From NCBI GenBank assembly GCA_045107005.1, contig JBGCFP010000040.1, forward strand, positions 1 through 64,000: a DNA stretch of 64,000 nucleotides, in the 5' to 3' direction. Positions 16,508-25,030 of the stretch are shown here, in pieces. Source of the DNA: JBCCMA01 sp045107005 (GTDB taxonomy: Bacteria; Pseudomonadota; Gammaproteobacteria; Steroidobacterales; JBCCMA01). The notes beneath the pieces were generated by a model. That model searched no databases. It worked only from the letters and a program-made list of their open reading frames with translations, and was not told where the DNA came from. Every line of letters begins with the position of its first letter. The first letter of the stretch is position 1. Position numbers and translations under genes: made by a program.

Positions 16508-18315
16508 GGTGTCGACTCGGTACCGTGCGGCTTGATCGTGCGGGCTTCGATCGCCTGTGGCAGCTGTATTTTCGACTTCTGCATGTCCCACGCACCGGTC
16601 GGGCAGCGCTCTGCACACAGACCGCAGTGAACGCAGAGATCTTCATCCTTGACCATCACGCGCCCGGTTTGCGGCAGATCGCCCGAGACGTAGAGATCCT
16701 GGGTGATGTTTTCGGCGGGGATGCGCAGCTTGGCACGCAGCTCCGGTTCGTCGGCGTTCGCGGTAATGGTCAGGCAGTCAACCGGACAAATATCGATGCA
16801 CGCATCGCACTCGATGCACAGTTTGTCGGTGAATACGGTTTGAATATCGCAATTAAGACAACGCTCAACTTCGGTGGCCAGTTGCTCGGCAGAGAAGCCC
16901 AGCTCCACTTCAACGTCCAGCCGCTTGAAGCGCTCTTTCATGGACACGTGCGGCATCAAACGGCGCTCCGCCACGTCAAAATCGTTGGAATAGCTCCACT
17001 CGTGAATGCCCATTTTTTGCGAGCTCAACGTAACACCGCGTGGTGGTCGTTCGGTGACGTCCAGACCTTGGCAATAACGATCAATGGAGATCGCGGCGTC
17101 GTGCGCGTGCGCGACTGCCCAGATAATATTCTTCGGTCCGAATGCCGCATCGCCGCCAAAAAAGACGCCGGGCCGCGTGCTCATCAGTGTGGATTCGTCC
17201 ACGATGGGGCAATCCCAATCGTTGAATTCCAGGCCAATATCGCGTTCGATCCACGGGAACGCGTTGTCTTGTCCGATCGCCAGAATCACGTCGTCGCACG
17301 GGATGACCACTTCTTCCACCGCCGTACCGCGATCGATTCCACCGCGCTCATCAACCTGATACTCCATGACGTCGAAACGCATACCGACCAGCACGCCGTC
17401 CTCGATAACGAAGGCTTTTGGCGAGTGGTTGACGATGATCTCAACGTTTTCCTCTTCGGCATCCTCCAGTTCCCACGCGCTGGCCTTGAAAAAACCGCGC
17501 GGCTTGCGCGCCATCACCTTCACTTCCTCGGCGCCCAGACGCAGCGACGAGCGACAGCAGTCCATCGCCGTGTTGCCGACGCCAATGATCAGCACGCGCT
17601 TGCCGATTTTCTTGACGTGCTCAAACGCCACCGACTCGAGCCAGTCAATGCCGATGTGGATGCGCTCGGAATCATAGCGACCCGGAATGTCCAGATTCTT
17701 GCCGCGCGGCGCACCCGTGCCGACAAAGATCGCGTCAAAGCCTTCCTCGTCCAGAAGGGTTTTCATACTGTCGACGCTGTGCCCGGTTTTTAGCGTCACA
17801 CCCATATCCAGGATGTAGCCAATTTCTTCGTCGAGCACGCGCGGCGGCAGCCGAAACTGGGGAATGTTGGTGCGCATCAGCCCACCGGTCGTGTTGTGCT
17901 TCTCAAAGATCGTGACGTCATAGCCAAGCGGCGCCAAATCGTTCGCCACACCCAACGACGCGCAGCCCGCGCCGATCAGCGCAACGCGCTTGCCGTTGCC
18001 AGTAGCAGGTGCGGTGGGCAAACGTTCCGTGATGTCTTCGCGATGATCGGCCGCCACGCGCTTGAGCCGACAGATGGCAACCGGTTTTTCTTCGACGCGT
18101 CCACGCCGACAGGCGGGCTCACAGGGCCGATCGCAAACCCGGCCCAGTATTCCGGGGAACACGTTGGATTTGCGATTGCTCATGTAGGCGTCGCCGAAAC
18201 GGCCTTGCGCAATCATGCGTATGTATTCGGGTACGTCGGTGTGAGCCGGGCAGGCCCACTGACAGTCAACGACTTTGTGGAAATAGTCGGGATCGGCGGT
18301 ATCGGTTGGCTTCAT
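16504..18315 (-). CDS. GltD-like FAD oxidoreductase with N- and C-terminal Fe-S clusters
   Basis: 603 residues. The N-terminal cysteines (VDCQWACPAHTDVPEYI, GRVCDRPCEPACRRG) match the Fe-S/flavin interface of glutamate synthase small subunits. An FAD fold follows with ALIGAGCASLGVANDL, unusual for the Cys-Ala-Ser where Pro-Ala-Gly is common. The second nucleotide site is ILIIGVGNTAMDCCRSSLRL, and GVFFGGDAAFGPKNIIWAV closes the flavin domain. The C-terminus carries two 4Fe-4S ferredoxin motifs, CIECDACIDICPVDCLTI and CVHCGLCAERCPTGAW. It is the first gene of the korAB operon and probably passes electrons between the Kor complex and NAD(P). Glutamate synthase activity is unlikely because no large subunit is present. 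Confidence 0.88.
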   Translation of the reverse strand: MKPTDTADPDYFHKVVDCQWACPAHTDVPEYIRMIAQGRFGDAYMSNRKSNVFPGILGRVCDRPCEPACRRGRVEEKPVAICRLKRVAADHREDITERLPTAPATGNGKRVALIGAGCASLGVANDLAPLGYDVTIFEKHNTTGGLMRTNIPQFRLPPRVLDEEIGYILDMGVTLKTGHSVDSMKTLLDEEGFDAIFVGTGAPRGKNLDIPGRYDSERIHIGIDWLESVAFEHVKKIGKRVLIIGVGNTAMDCCRSSLRLGAEEVKVMARKPRGFFKASAWELEDAEEENVEIIVNHSPKAFVIEDGVLVGMRFDVMEYQVDERGGIDRGTAVEEVVIPCDDVILAIGQDNAFPWIERDIGLEFNDWDCPIVDESTLMSTRPGVFFGGDAAFGPKNIIWAVAHAHDAAISIDRYCQGLDVTERPPRGVTLSSQKMGIHEWSYSNDFDVAERRLMPHVSMKERFKRLDVEVELGFSAEQLATEVERCLNCDIQTVFTDKLCIECDACIDICPVDCLTITANADEPELRAKLRIPAENITQDLYVSGDLPQTGRVMVKDEDLCVHCGLCAERCPTGAWDMQKSKIQLPQAIEARTIKPHGTESTP

Positions 18316-18472
18316 GATGCTTCCGTCCAGTTCGCCGACGCAGGCCAGCGCTTTATTCTTACCGTTATCAGGGCTCCCTGCGGTTACAGTAACCGGTTCG
18401 TATCAAATGTAAATGGTTTGGCACCGCGTTCCCCGTTGTGATTGCAGCGCACAAACGCGACAATCCGTGCCC
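18316..18472. promoter_or_regulatory. Divergent intergenic region with a loop-core match to the palindromic elements
   Basis: A 157-base gap between two divergent starts must contain both promoters. Within it, GGCTCCCTGCGGT (18372-18384) is an exact 13-base match to the loop core of the element at 31499. The flanks do not form the 32-base arms; only a short CGGTTAC-A-GTAACCG hairpin (18381-18395) is present. It could be a decayed third copy or chance. No convincing -35/-10 pair was identified. Confidence 0.35.
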
Positions 18473-19720
18473 ATGGACGCTTTAACCCCGTATCTTGATC
18501 GCTTCACCGAGTGGTCAAACACCGCGCCGCTGCTGGCCAACGCCGTTGGCTTGAGCGGATTATTGCTCTTTGCCTTCCTCGCCCACTGGTTTACGCGACG
18601 CGTACTCATTCGTGCGGTCGGAAAATTTGCCGCCCAAACGGCCAGCACCTGGGACGATGCGCTGGTCGGTCATCGCCTGTTCCGCCACCTGTCCCAGGTG
18701 GTTCCCGCGCTGATTTTGTATTTCGGCATCGGATTGTTCTCGGCGCTGCCCGAAAAGTTTGCTCAAGTTGGTCAAAACGTCGCTGTTGCCTATGGCGTGT
18801 TTTTTGTCGTGCTGGCCGTCGGCTCGCTGCTCAACGCGCTCAACACAATTTACGAACAAATGCCGGTGTCCCGCGAACGACCCCTCAAGGGCTTCATTCA
18901 AGTCGCGAAAATTGTCGTCTATCTGGTCGGCGCAGTCATGGTGCTAGCGGCCATTGTCGACCGCTCCCCGCTGTTGTTCTTCAGCGGTCTTGGCGCCCTT
19001 ACCGCCGTACTCATGTTGGTGTTCAAGGACACCATATTGTCGCTGGTGGCGAGCGTTCAAATCGCAACCAGCCAAATACTGCGGGTCGGCGACTGGGTCG
19101 AAATGCCGCAATACGGCGCCGATGGGGACGTGATCGATATCGCTCTGCACACGGTTCGCGTGCAGAACTGGGACAAAACGGTCACAACAATTCCAACGCA
19201 TCGATTTATTTCCGATGCGTTCAAGAACTGGCGCTACATGTCGGGCTCCGGCGGGCGCCGCATTAAACGCGCGCTGAATCTGGACATGACCAGCGTGCGT
19301 TTTCTGACCCCGACCGAGGTCGATGGCTTTCGCGACTTCGCACTGCTCACCGACTACGTCGATTCGAAGCGCGAAACCCTGGCCAAGGCCAATGCGGATC
19401 TTGGTGATGACGCCAATGTTAATGCGCGACGACTGACCAATCTCGGCACCTTTCGCGCCTACGTGCTCGCCTACCTCAAGCACAGCGAAGACATCAATCG
19501 GAACATGACGTTGCTCGTGCGTCAGTTAGACCCGGGACCGCAAGGCTTGCCGCTGCAAATTTACGCGTTCAGTGCCAGTACCGAATGGGTCGAGCACGAG
19601 CGCGTAAAATCCGACATTTTCGATCACCTGATCGCCATCGTGCCGAGCTTTGGTCTGCGTGTATTCCAGGATCCCGCGGGCGCCGATTTTCGCCGGCTTG
19701 GCAAAGCCAAAGAGCGGTGA
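18473..19720 (+). CDS. ybdG: MscS-family mechanosensitive channel, YbdG type
   Basis: 415 residues, the same length as E. coli YbdG as I recall it, started at MDALTPYLDRFTEW. After several N-terminal TM segments the pore-lining helix and the MscS core are clear: SGLGALTAVLMLVFKDTILS, then LRVGDWVEMPQYGADGDVID, VRVQNWDKTVTTIPTHRFIS and the GGRRIKRALNLDMTSVRFL stretch shared closely with YbdG. The C-terminal LVRQLDPGPQGLPLQIYAF and IFDHLIAIVPSFGLRVFQ are also conserved. It is expected to gate under moderate membrane tension during osmotic downshock. It is a single gene, convergent with frmA with only three bases between. Confidence 0.93.
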   Translation: MDALTPYLDRFTEWSNTAPLLANAVGLSGLLLFAFLAHWFTRRVLIRAVGKFAAQTASTWDDALVGHRLFRHLSQVVPALILYFGIGLFSALPEKFAQVGQNVAVAYGVFFVVLAVGSLLNALNTIYEQMPVSRERPLKGFIQVAKIVVYLVGAVMVLAAIVDRSPLLFFSGLGALTAVLMLVFKDTILSLVASVQIATSQILRVGDWVEMPQYGADGDVIDIALHTVRVQNWDKTVTTIPTHRFISDAFKNWRYMSGSGGRRIKRALNLDMTSVRFLTPTEVDGFRDFALLTDYVDSKRETLAKANADLGDDANVNARRLTNLGTFRAYVLAYLKHSEDINRNMTLLVRQLDPGPQGLPLQIYAFSASTEWVEHERVKSDIFDHLIAIVPSFGLRVFQDPAGADFRRLGKAKER

Positions 19721-19723
19721 ATC

Positions 19724-20830
19724 CTAGAACGTAACGACCGAGCGGATGCTTGTGCCTTCGTGCATCAAATCGAAGGCATCGTTAATCTGATCGAGTGGCA
19801 TCACGTGCGTGATTAAATCGTCGATATTGATCCGCCCGTCCATATCCCAATCAACCATTTTCGGCACATCGGTGCGACCACGCGCTCCGCCAAACGCCGT
19901 ACCGCGCCACGTCCGGCCGGTTACCAGCTGAAATGGACGCGTCGCAATCTCCTGGCCCGCGCCGGCGACACCAATGATCACGCTCTCACCCCAGCCTTTA
20001 TGACAGCACTCGAGCGCCTGGCGCATGGTGGTCACGTTGCCGATGCACTCGAAACTGTAGTCGACCCCGCCGTCGGTCAAATCGATCAGTTCTGCCACCA
20101 CGTCAGCTGAGGTTTTCGCGTTGACGAAATCGGTCATGCCAAACTGACGACCGAGCGCCTCGCGATCCGGGTTGAGGTCGACACCAATAATGCGCGATGC
20201 GCCGATCAGCCGAGCACCTTGAATCACGTTTAGCCCAATGCCGCCCAGTCCGAACACGGCGACTGTGGACCCGGCTTCAACGTCAGCGGTGTAGATCACC
20301 GCCCCAATGCCGGTCGTCACGCCACAACCGATATAGCAAACTTTCTCGAACGGCGCGTCCTCGCGAATTTTCGCCAGCGCAATCTCCGGCAACACCGTGT
20401 AGTTCGAAAACGTGGAACAGCCCATGTAGTGCAAAACGTCCTGATCGCCAACCCGGAACCGACTCGTGCCGTCAGGCATGACGCCTTGACCTTGAGTCGC
20501 GCGAATGGACTGACACAGATTGGTTTTCGGGTGCAGGCAAAAATCGCAGGTGCGGCACTCTGGGGTGTACAGCGGAATAACGTGGTCGCCTTTTTTCAGG
20601 TCACGCACGCCCGGGCCCACGTCCACGACAATCCCCGCGCCCTCGTGCCCCAAAATCGCGGGGAACGCGCCTTCCGGGTCATCGCCACTGAGCGTAAACG
20701 CATCCGTGTGACACACGCCGGTCGCGTGAATTTCTACCAGCACTTCGCCCTCTTTTGGCCCGCCCACTTCGACAGTCTCAACGGTCAGCGGTGCTCCGGC
20801 CTTCCAGGCTACGGCGGCTTTGGTCTGCAT
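19724..20830 (-). CDS. frmA: S-(hydroxymethyl)glutathione dehydrogenase / class III alcohol dehydrogenase
   Basis: Oxidises the glutathione adduct of formaldehyde to S-formylglutathione with NAD. The 368 residues are the normal length. Catalytic zinc ligands lie in GVCHTDAFTLSG and GHEGAGIVVDVGPGV, with the third in YIGCGVTTGIGAV. The structural zinc loop ECRTCDFCLHPKTNLC has four cysteines. The NAD site is AVFGLGGIGLNVIQGARL, and MRQALECCHKGWGESVIIG is class III specific. No S-formylglutathione hydrolase (frmB) is adjacent. It is the last gene of the minus-strand run that begins with the TraB/GumN gene. Confidence 0.96.
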   Translation of the reverse strand: MQTKAAVAWKAGAPLTVETVEVGGPKEGEVLVEIHATGVCHTDAFTLSGDDPEGAFPAILGHEGAGIVVDVGPGVRDLKKGDHVIPLYTPECRTCDFCLHPKTNLCQSIRATQGQGVMPDGTSRFRVGDQDVLHYMGCSTFSNYTVLPEIALAKIREDAPFEKVCYIGCGVTTGIGAVIYTADVEAGSTVAVFGLGGIGLNVIQGARLIGASRIIGVDLNPDREALGRQFGMTDFVNAKTSADVVAELIDLTDGGVDYSFECIGNVTTMRQALECCHKGWGESVIIGVAGAGQEIATRPFQLVTGRTWRGTAFGGARGRTDVPKMVDWDMDGRINIDDLITHVMPLDQINDAFDLMHEGTSIRSVVTF

Positions 20831-20871
20831 GGTTTGGGTTCCTCTTTCTGGTTACGAATGGCGGGTCGCCG

Positions 20872-21462
20872 TTACGCCAGCGACGTCATGATCTCGCTGG
20901 CCGACTTGCGTTTTTGGGTGGGTATGAGCTTGGGGTAGCCGTAGGAAATCAGACCTACGATGAACTCCTGGTCGGCGTTGAAACCAAGCGCATCGTAATA
21001 GCGCTCGTCTCGAATGATCGAGCCGCTGGACCATTTCATGCCAATGCCCAGCTGCCACAAGTACAGCGAAAAATTGTGAATCGCGCAACAGCAGGCCGCG
21101 TAGTCTTCGCGTTCAATGAGTTTGTCCTCATTGCGCTTGCACGTGACAACCACCCATCCCGGGACTTTCTCCCACTTGGCGCGTTTGCGCGCGCCTACGT
21201 CCGGGTTGGCGCGCTTGCCCACGATGTCTTCCACCAGCTCAAGCGTGCTCAGGCGCGCCTTGTCACCGAGCAGATAGAAATGCCACGGCTCGGTCAAGTG
21301 ATGATTGGGCGCCCAGCGCGCCAGCTCGATCGCGTCTTCCACGTGCTGGCGAACAACCGGACGATCTTCAAACAACGCGACCGTACGCCGATGACGCAAG
21401 TTGTCGGTCACCGCAGCCAGCGCCGCGACGCTGCCTTCGTTTTCAGTGCTAATCGATGACAT
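20872..21462 (-). CDS. Nitroreductase family protein
   Basis: A 196-residue FMN-dependent nitroreductase-fold protein started at MSSISTENEGSV; an upstream in-frame extension is rejected because it would run into the monooxygenase gene. Family features are LRHRRTVALFEDRPV near the N-terminus (phosphate-binding Arg), LARWAPNHHLTEPWHFY, the helical DYAACCCAIHNFSLYLWQLG and the late FIVGLISYGYPKLIP. It starts 22 bases after the monooxygenase stop on the same strand, so co-transcription with it is likely. It may recycle flavin or reduce a quinone or nitro compound; the substrate is unknown. Confidence 0.85.
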   Translation of the reverse strand: MSSISTENEGSVAALAAVTDNLRHRRTVALFEDRPVVRQHVEDAIELARWAPNHHLTEPWHFYLLGDKARLSTLELVEDIVGKRANPDVGARKRAKWEKVPGWVVVTCKRNEDKLIEREDYAACCCAIHNFSLYLWQLGIGMKWSSGSIIRDERYYDALGFNADQEFIVGLISYGYPKLIPTQKRKSASEIMTSLA

Positions 21463-21484
21463 GTATCGCTGAAGCTCCGTCAAA

Positions 21485-22942
21485 TTAGTAGGAGGTAAAA
21501 TCGTCCGGGCGCACCGCGCGCGTGCGCGCACGAAACCGCCAGGTAAAGTCCGGCCACAACGCGACGTTTTTTCCGGCCGGGTGGCGGTACCAACTGCGGC
21601 AACCGCCGGTGTTCCAGACCGACTCGGACAGATCGTGTTGCACATCGTCATTGTACCGACGCTGCACGTCGTCGCCAACGACCAGCCTTTGGTCCGCGGC
21701 CGTATCCAGCATTCGCAATACCGACATTACGTAGTTCATTTGAGACTCGATCATGTAAATCATCGAGTTGTGGCCCAGCGCCGTGTTCGGGCCCGCGAGC
21801 ATAAACAGATTCGGATAGCCCGCGATCACCGTGCCCAAATACGCTTCCGGTCCATCGTGCCAATCGCCGGCCAGATCGCGCTGTTTCAGGCCGGTGACAA
21901 ACCCCGGGTCAAAGGGAGCGCTGACGCGAAAACCGGTTCCGAGCACTACCGCATCGCACGGCCTGTGTTGACCGTCCGCCCCGATGACGCCAGTCGCGTC
22001 CAGCGCGCGCACACCTTGGGCAATAATTTCGACGTTCGATTGCGCAATGGCCGGGTAGTAGTCATTGGAAATCAGCACTCGCTTGCAGCCAATTCGATAG
22101 TCGGGGGTCACGCGCGCGCGCAGCGTCTGGTCGGCGATGCTCTTGCGCAAGTGGCGCATGGCCAACGCCTCAAACACTTTCAGTAACGCCGGACGATGCA
22201 AAAAGGCGATCGCGCGAAACTCGTTGGTCGAATAGATGCGAGCGCGCACGAAGCGCTGCAACCACGGCAAGCGCCGATACAGCCAGTGCTCCAGACGGGA
22301 AATTTGCCGATCCGGTTTGGGCAGTATCCACGGCGCGCTACGTTGATAAACGGTCAGAGTTTTTACGCGTTTCGCCAGATGCGGTACAAACTGGATCGCG
22401 CTGGCGCCGGTACCGATGACCGCGACATTTTTGCCATTAAGGTCGTAGTCGTGGTTCCACTGTTGCGAGTGGAAGAGTTCGCCCGCAAACGAATCAAGAC
22501 CGTCTATGTCCGGCATCCGGGGGCGCGACAGTGCGCCTGTGGCCAGAATCACGCTGCGTGCGGTAACGACCTCATCGTGTCCAAGAGTCACCGCCCACAC
22601 GCCGGCCGCTTCATCAAACTCGAGTCCATGCACCGCGGTACCAAGGCGCAGATTCTCTGCGACGCCGAACTGTTGCGCGCAGTCTTTCAGATAACGCCAG
22701 ATTTCCTCGCTGCCGGAAAAACTTCGCGACCACTGTGGGTTGGGCGCAAACGAAAACGAATACAAATGCGACGCCACATCGCAACCGCATCCCGGGTAGC
22801 GATTGACCCACCAGGTGCCGCCCAATTCTGACTCGCGCTCAATGATCTGATAGCGACGCTTGCCCTCTTTCTCCAGGCGAATCGCCGCGCACAGACCACT
22901 GAAACCGGCCCCAACGATCAGGACATCGAGATCGGGCTGCAT
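21485..22942 (-). CDS. Flavin-containing Baeyer-Villiger-type monooxygenase
   Basis: 485 residues. The FAD site VLIVGAGFSGLCAAIRLEKE lies at the N-terminus, followed by GGTWWVNRYPGCGCDVASHL, the arginine-bearing block of class B monooxygenases. The fingerprint FAGELFHSQQWNHD matches the FxGxxxHxxxW motif, and the NADPH loop is VAVIGTGASAIQFVPHLAK. It probably inserts one oxygen into a ketone using NADPH. The ATG overlaps the TAA of the TraB/GumN gene by one base (TAATG at 22942), showing operon structure. The natural ketone cannot be told. Confidence 0.9.
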   Translation of the reverse strand: MQPDLDVLIVGAGFSGLCAAIRLEKEGKRRYQIIERESELGGTWWVNRYPGCGCDVASHLYSFSFAPNPQWSRSFSGSEEIWRYLKDCAQQFGVAENLRLGTAVHGLEFDEAAGVWAVTLGHDEVVTARSVILATGALSRPRMPDIDGLDSFAGELFHSQQWNHDYDLNGKNVAVIGTGASAIQFVPHLAKRVKTLTVYQRSAPWILPKPDRQISRLEHWLYRRLPWLQRFVRARIYSTNEFRAIAFLHRPALLKVFEALAMRHLRKSIADQTLRARVTPDYRIGCKRVLISNDYYPAIAQSNVEIIAQGVRALDATGVIGADGQHRPCDAVVLGTGFRVSAPFDPGFVTGLKQRDLAGDWHDGPEAYLGTVIAGYPNLFMLAGPNTALGHNSMIYMIESQMNYVMSVLRMLDTAADQRLVVGDDVQRRYNDDVQHDLSESVWNTGGCRSWYRHPAGKNVALWPDFTWRFRARTRAVRPDDFTSY

Positions 22943-23883
22943 TACTGACGCGTGACGGTCAGGCCTTCCTTGCGCAGAAAATCCTGAACGCTGTCGGGTC
23001 CGGCCAGATGCCCGGCGCCTACGGCGAAAAAGACGGTACCGGGCTCGTCCATGCGCTGCACGATCCAGGTTGCGAAATCTTCGTTTCGGTCACGCAACAA
23101 CGCGTCAAACAACTCGGGAACTTCATCCATGGATTCAGCCATCTCGTCAGCAAACTTCGCGACATCACCGTCGGACCACTGCTCAAGCATTGTGTTGAGC
23201 AGCTCGGCACCTTCATCCCAATCCCGAATTGCCAGCTCCAGCCACTGCACCTGAGTTTCTTCCGGCAGGCCGTCAAGCAATTTAAGCTGCGCTTCGGCGC
23301 CTTCGATACTCACCAGCGTCTTGTTGGCCGTGCTCGCCTCATTTTGCAGCTTCAGGTCAACGCCCAACGTGGGGTCGAAACCGAGCGAGATCATTTGCAT
23401 CGACGCCATGGTGGTCACCGCCATCCACGGCTCCATCGGGTCAATCATTTGCATGGACAGACCGACTTTGGCGAGCGTCGCTTCCAACTGATCGGCAGTC
23501 TCCTTCCCGATGACCTGAGTCAGAGTGCGTCCGTCCGGATCGATCGCGTATTTCATGACCAACGCCTGCATCATCGCCACGTCCTGCGTGTCAGTGGCTT
23601 CAAGCGCGACTTCGTCCGACGCGTCATAGGCGTCCTGAATCGCACCGTCGAACCACGTGATTCCAGGTTTGAGCGCATGAAAGGTGCCGAACAGGTAAAC
23701 GGTCGTATCGTCATCCGACACTTGCCACAGCGCCGGTCCCGCTGACGGTTCCGCTGCGACTGTCTCGGCCGCAGGCGCCGCCGCTTCGACCGGCGCCACG
23801 ACCGATTCGTCGGCGCAGGCCGCTAACGAACACACAAACGCCAGCAGCAGGAGATGGGCGGATCGACGAAAACAGTGATTCAT
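22942..23883 (-). CDS. TraB/GumN-family lipoprotein
   Basis: 313 residues. The N-terminus LLLLAFVCSLAACADES is a lipoprotein signal with an LAAC lipobox, so the protein is probably membrane-anchored in the envelope. The body matches TraB/GumN: LWQVSDDDTTVYLFGTFHAL with the GTxH signature near residue 70, SDEVALEATD, and a terminal FFAVGAGHLAGPDSVQDFLR. The family resembles Tiki-type metalloproteases; whether this copy is catalytic is unknown. It is the first gene of the run leading to the monooxygenase, nitroreductase and frmA. A Pro/Ala/Glu-rich linker follows the lipobox. Confidence 0.88.
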   Translation of the reverse strand: MNHCFRRSAHLLLLAFVCSLAACADESVVAPVEAAAPAAETVAAEPSAGPALWQVSDDDTTVYLFGTFHALKPGITWFDGAIQDAYDASDEVALEATDTQDVAMMQALVMKYAIDPDGRTLTQVIGKETADQLEATLAKVGLSMQMIDPMEPWMAVTTMASMQMISLGFDPTLGVDLKLQNEASTANKTLVSIEGAEAQLKLLDGLPEETQVQWLELAIRDWDEGAELLNTMLEQWSDGDVAKFADEMAESMDEVPELFDALLRDRNEDFATWIVQRMDEPGTVFFAVGAGHLAGPDSVQDFLRKEGLTVTRQ

Positions 23884-24024
23884 GGTTATTCCTTAAGGCC
23901 GATTTTGGGGAATGCCGCGACATCATAGTCGATCCGAACCTTGCGCGCCGAAGCGCCCGTTTTGAACTTGAGCGCGCAATGCCACACACTGCCCCGCAGT
24001 TCTGTTGCTAGGGAGACAACGTCT

Positions 24025-24942
24025 GTGTACAGCTTAGCCTTGGCGCTGGGCGCCCTGGTGGCGACCATCGCAATAATCGAATTTGCCTTCCCGGCCACCT
24101 CAGCGCGTCTGGCGCTCAGCCTGGAAAGACGCCGCAGCGGCTTGCGCCTCAAGGAGAAAACCGTCGGCGATGTGACGGTGAGATATCTGGAGGGGGGCCA
24201 GGGTGATTCTTTGGTTCTGCTGCACGGTTTCGGCGCCGACAAAGACAACTACACCCGCGTGGCCGGCGCGCTGACCAAACACTTTCACGTCATTGCGCCG
24301 GATCTGCCGGGGTTTGGAGATTCGACCCGCCTGCCGGACGCGCCCTACCCGTTTGTCGATCAGACCCACCGCCTGCACGAGCTGTTGCAAGGCATGGGAC
24401 TCACCCGCTATCACATTGCCGGCAGCTCTATGGGTTGCGCCATGGCTGCACTCTACGGCGCGCTCTACCCGGACCATACGATGTCACGCTGGCTGCTGGC
24501 GCCCGCCGGCGTCGAGGGCTGCGACGACAGCGTAATGGCCGCCGAATATCGCGCGACGGGCAAATCCCTACTGCTACCCAGCTCGGTCAAGGATTTCGAA
24601 CGAGTCATGAATCTGGCCACGGAGAAGCCGTTGTGGCTGCCGCCCAGCGTCAAACGTTTGCTCGGTGAACGCGCGATGGCGGACTCGATTCTGCACGCGC
24701 GTGTGTTCGAAGAAATTGCCCTCTCACCACCGATCAACGATTTGATGCGCGACTCGACGGTCCCAACGCTAATCGTTTGGGGCGACAAGGATCGCGTGCT
24801 GGACGTCAGTGGCGCCGAGATTTTGCGCGATGCGCTGCCAAACGCCACGCTTATCGTCATGCCGGGTATTGGACACTTGCCCATGGTTGAGGCGCCCAAG
24901 CAAGCGGCGCAGGACTTCATCGAATTCACCACTGGCCTTTGA
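24025..24942 (+). CDS. Alpha/beta hydrolase with N-terminal membrane anchor
   Basis: 305 residues, started at GTG 24025, which has AGGGAG nine bases upstream. A more distant ATG (23941) lacks a ribosome site and adds a non-hydrophobic leader. The first helix (SLALALGALVATIAIIEFAF) is a membrane anchor. The hydrolase core shows LVLLHGFGADKDNYT (oxyanion HG), the nucleophile elbow IAGSSMGCAMA, VIWGDKDRVLD (Asp) and MPGIGHLPMVEAP (His), a complete triad. It resembles lipases and esterases of the lipase-1 type found in Moraxella and Psychrobacter. The substrate is unknown. It is divergent from the TraB/GumN gene. Confidence 0.87.
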   Translation: MYSLALALGALVATIAIIEFAFPATSARLALSLERRRSGLRLKEKTVGDVTVRYLEGGQGDSLVLLHGFGADKDNYTRVAGALTKHFHVIAPDLPGFGDSTRLPDAPYPFVDQTHRLHELLQGMGLTRYHIAGSSMGCAMAALYGALYPDHTMSRWLLAPAGVEGCDDSVMAAEYRATGKSLLLPSSVKDFERVMNLATEKPLWLPPSVKRLLGERAMADSILHARVFEEIALSPPINDLMRDSTVPTLIVWGDKDRVLDVSGAEILRDALPNATLIVMPGIGHLPMVEAPKQAAQDFIEFTTGL

Positions 24943-25030
24943 GCCCAGCGGGATCAAGACAAAAGAAATCGATTCACCGCGGTCATTGAAAACCGGGCGC
25001 GACTACCCCCCGCGGCGATTCACCGATTGA

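Noticed and set aside
16504..18315. Glutamate synthase small subunit as the name of the flavoprotein.
   Set aside because: No large subunit nearby, and the protein has two extra C-terminal ferredoxin clusters and is locked in an operon with korAB.
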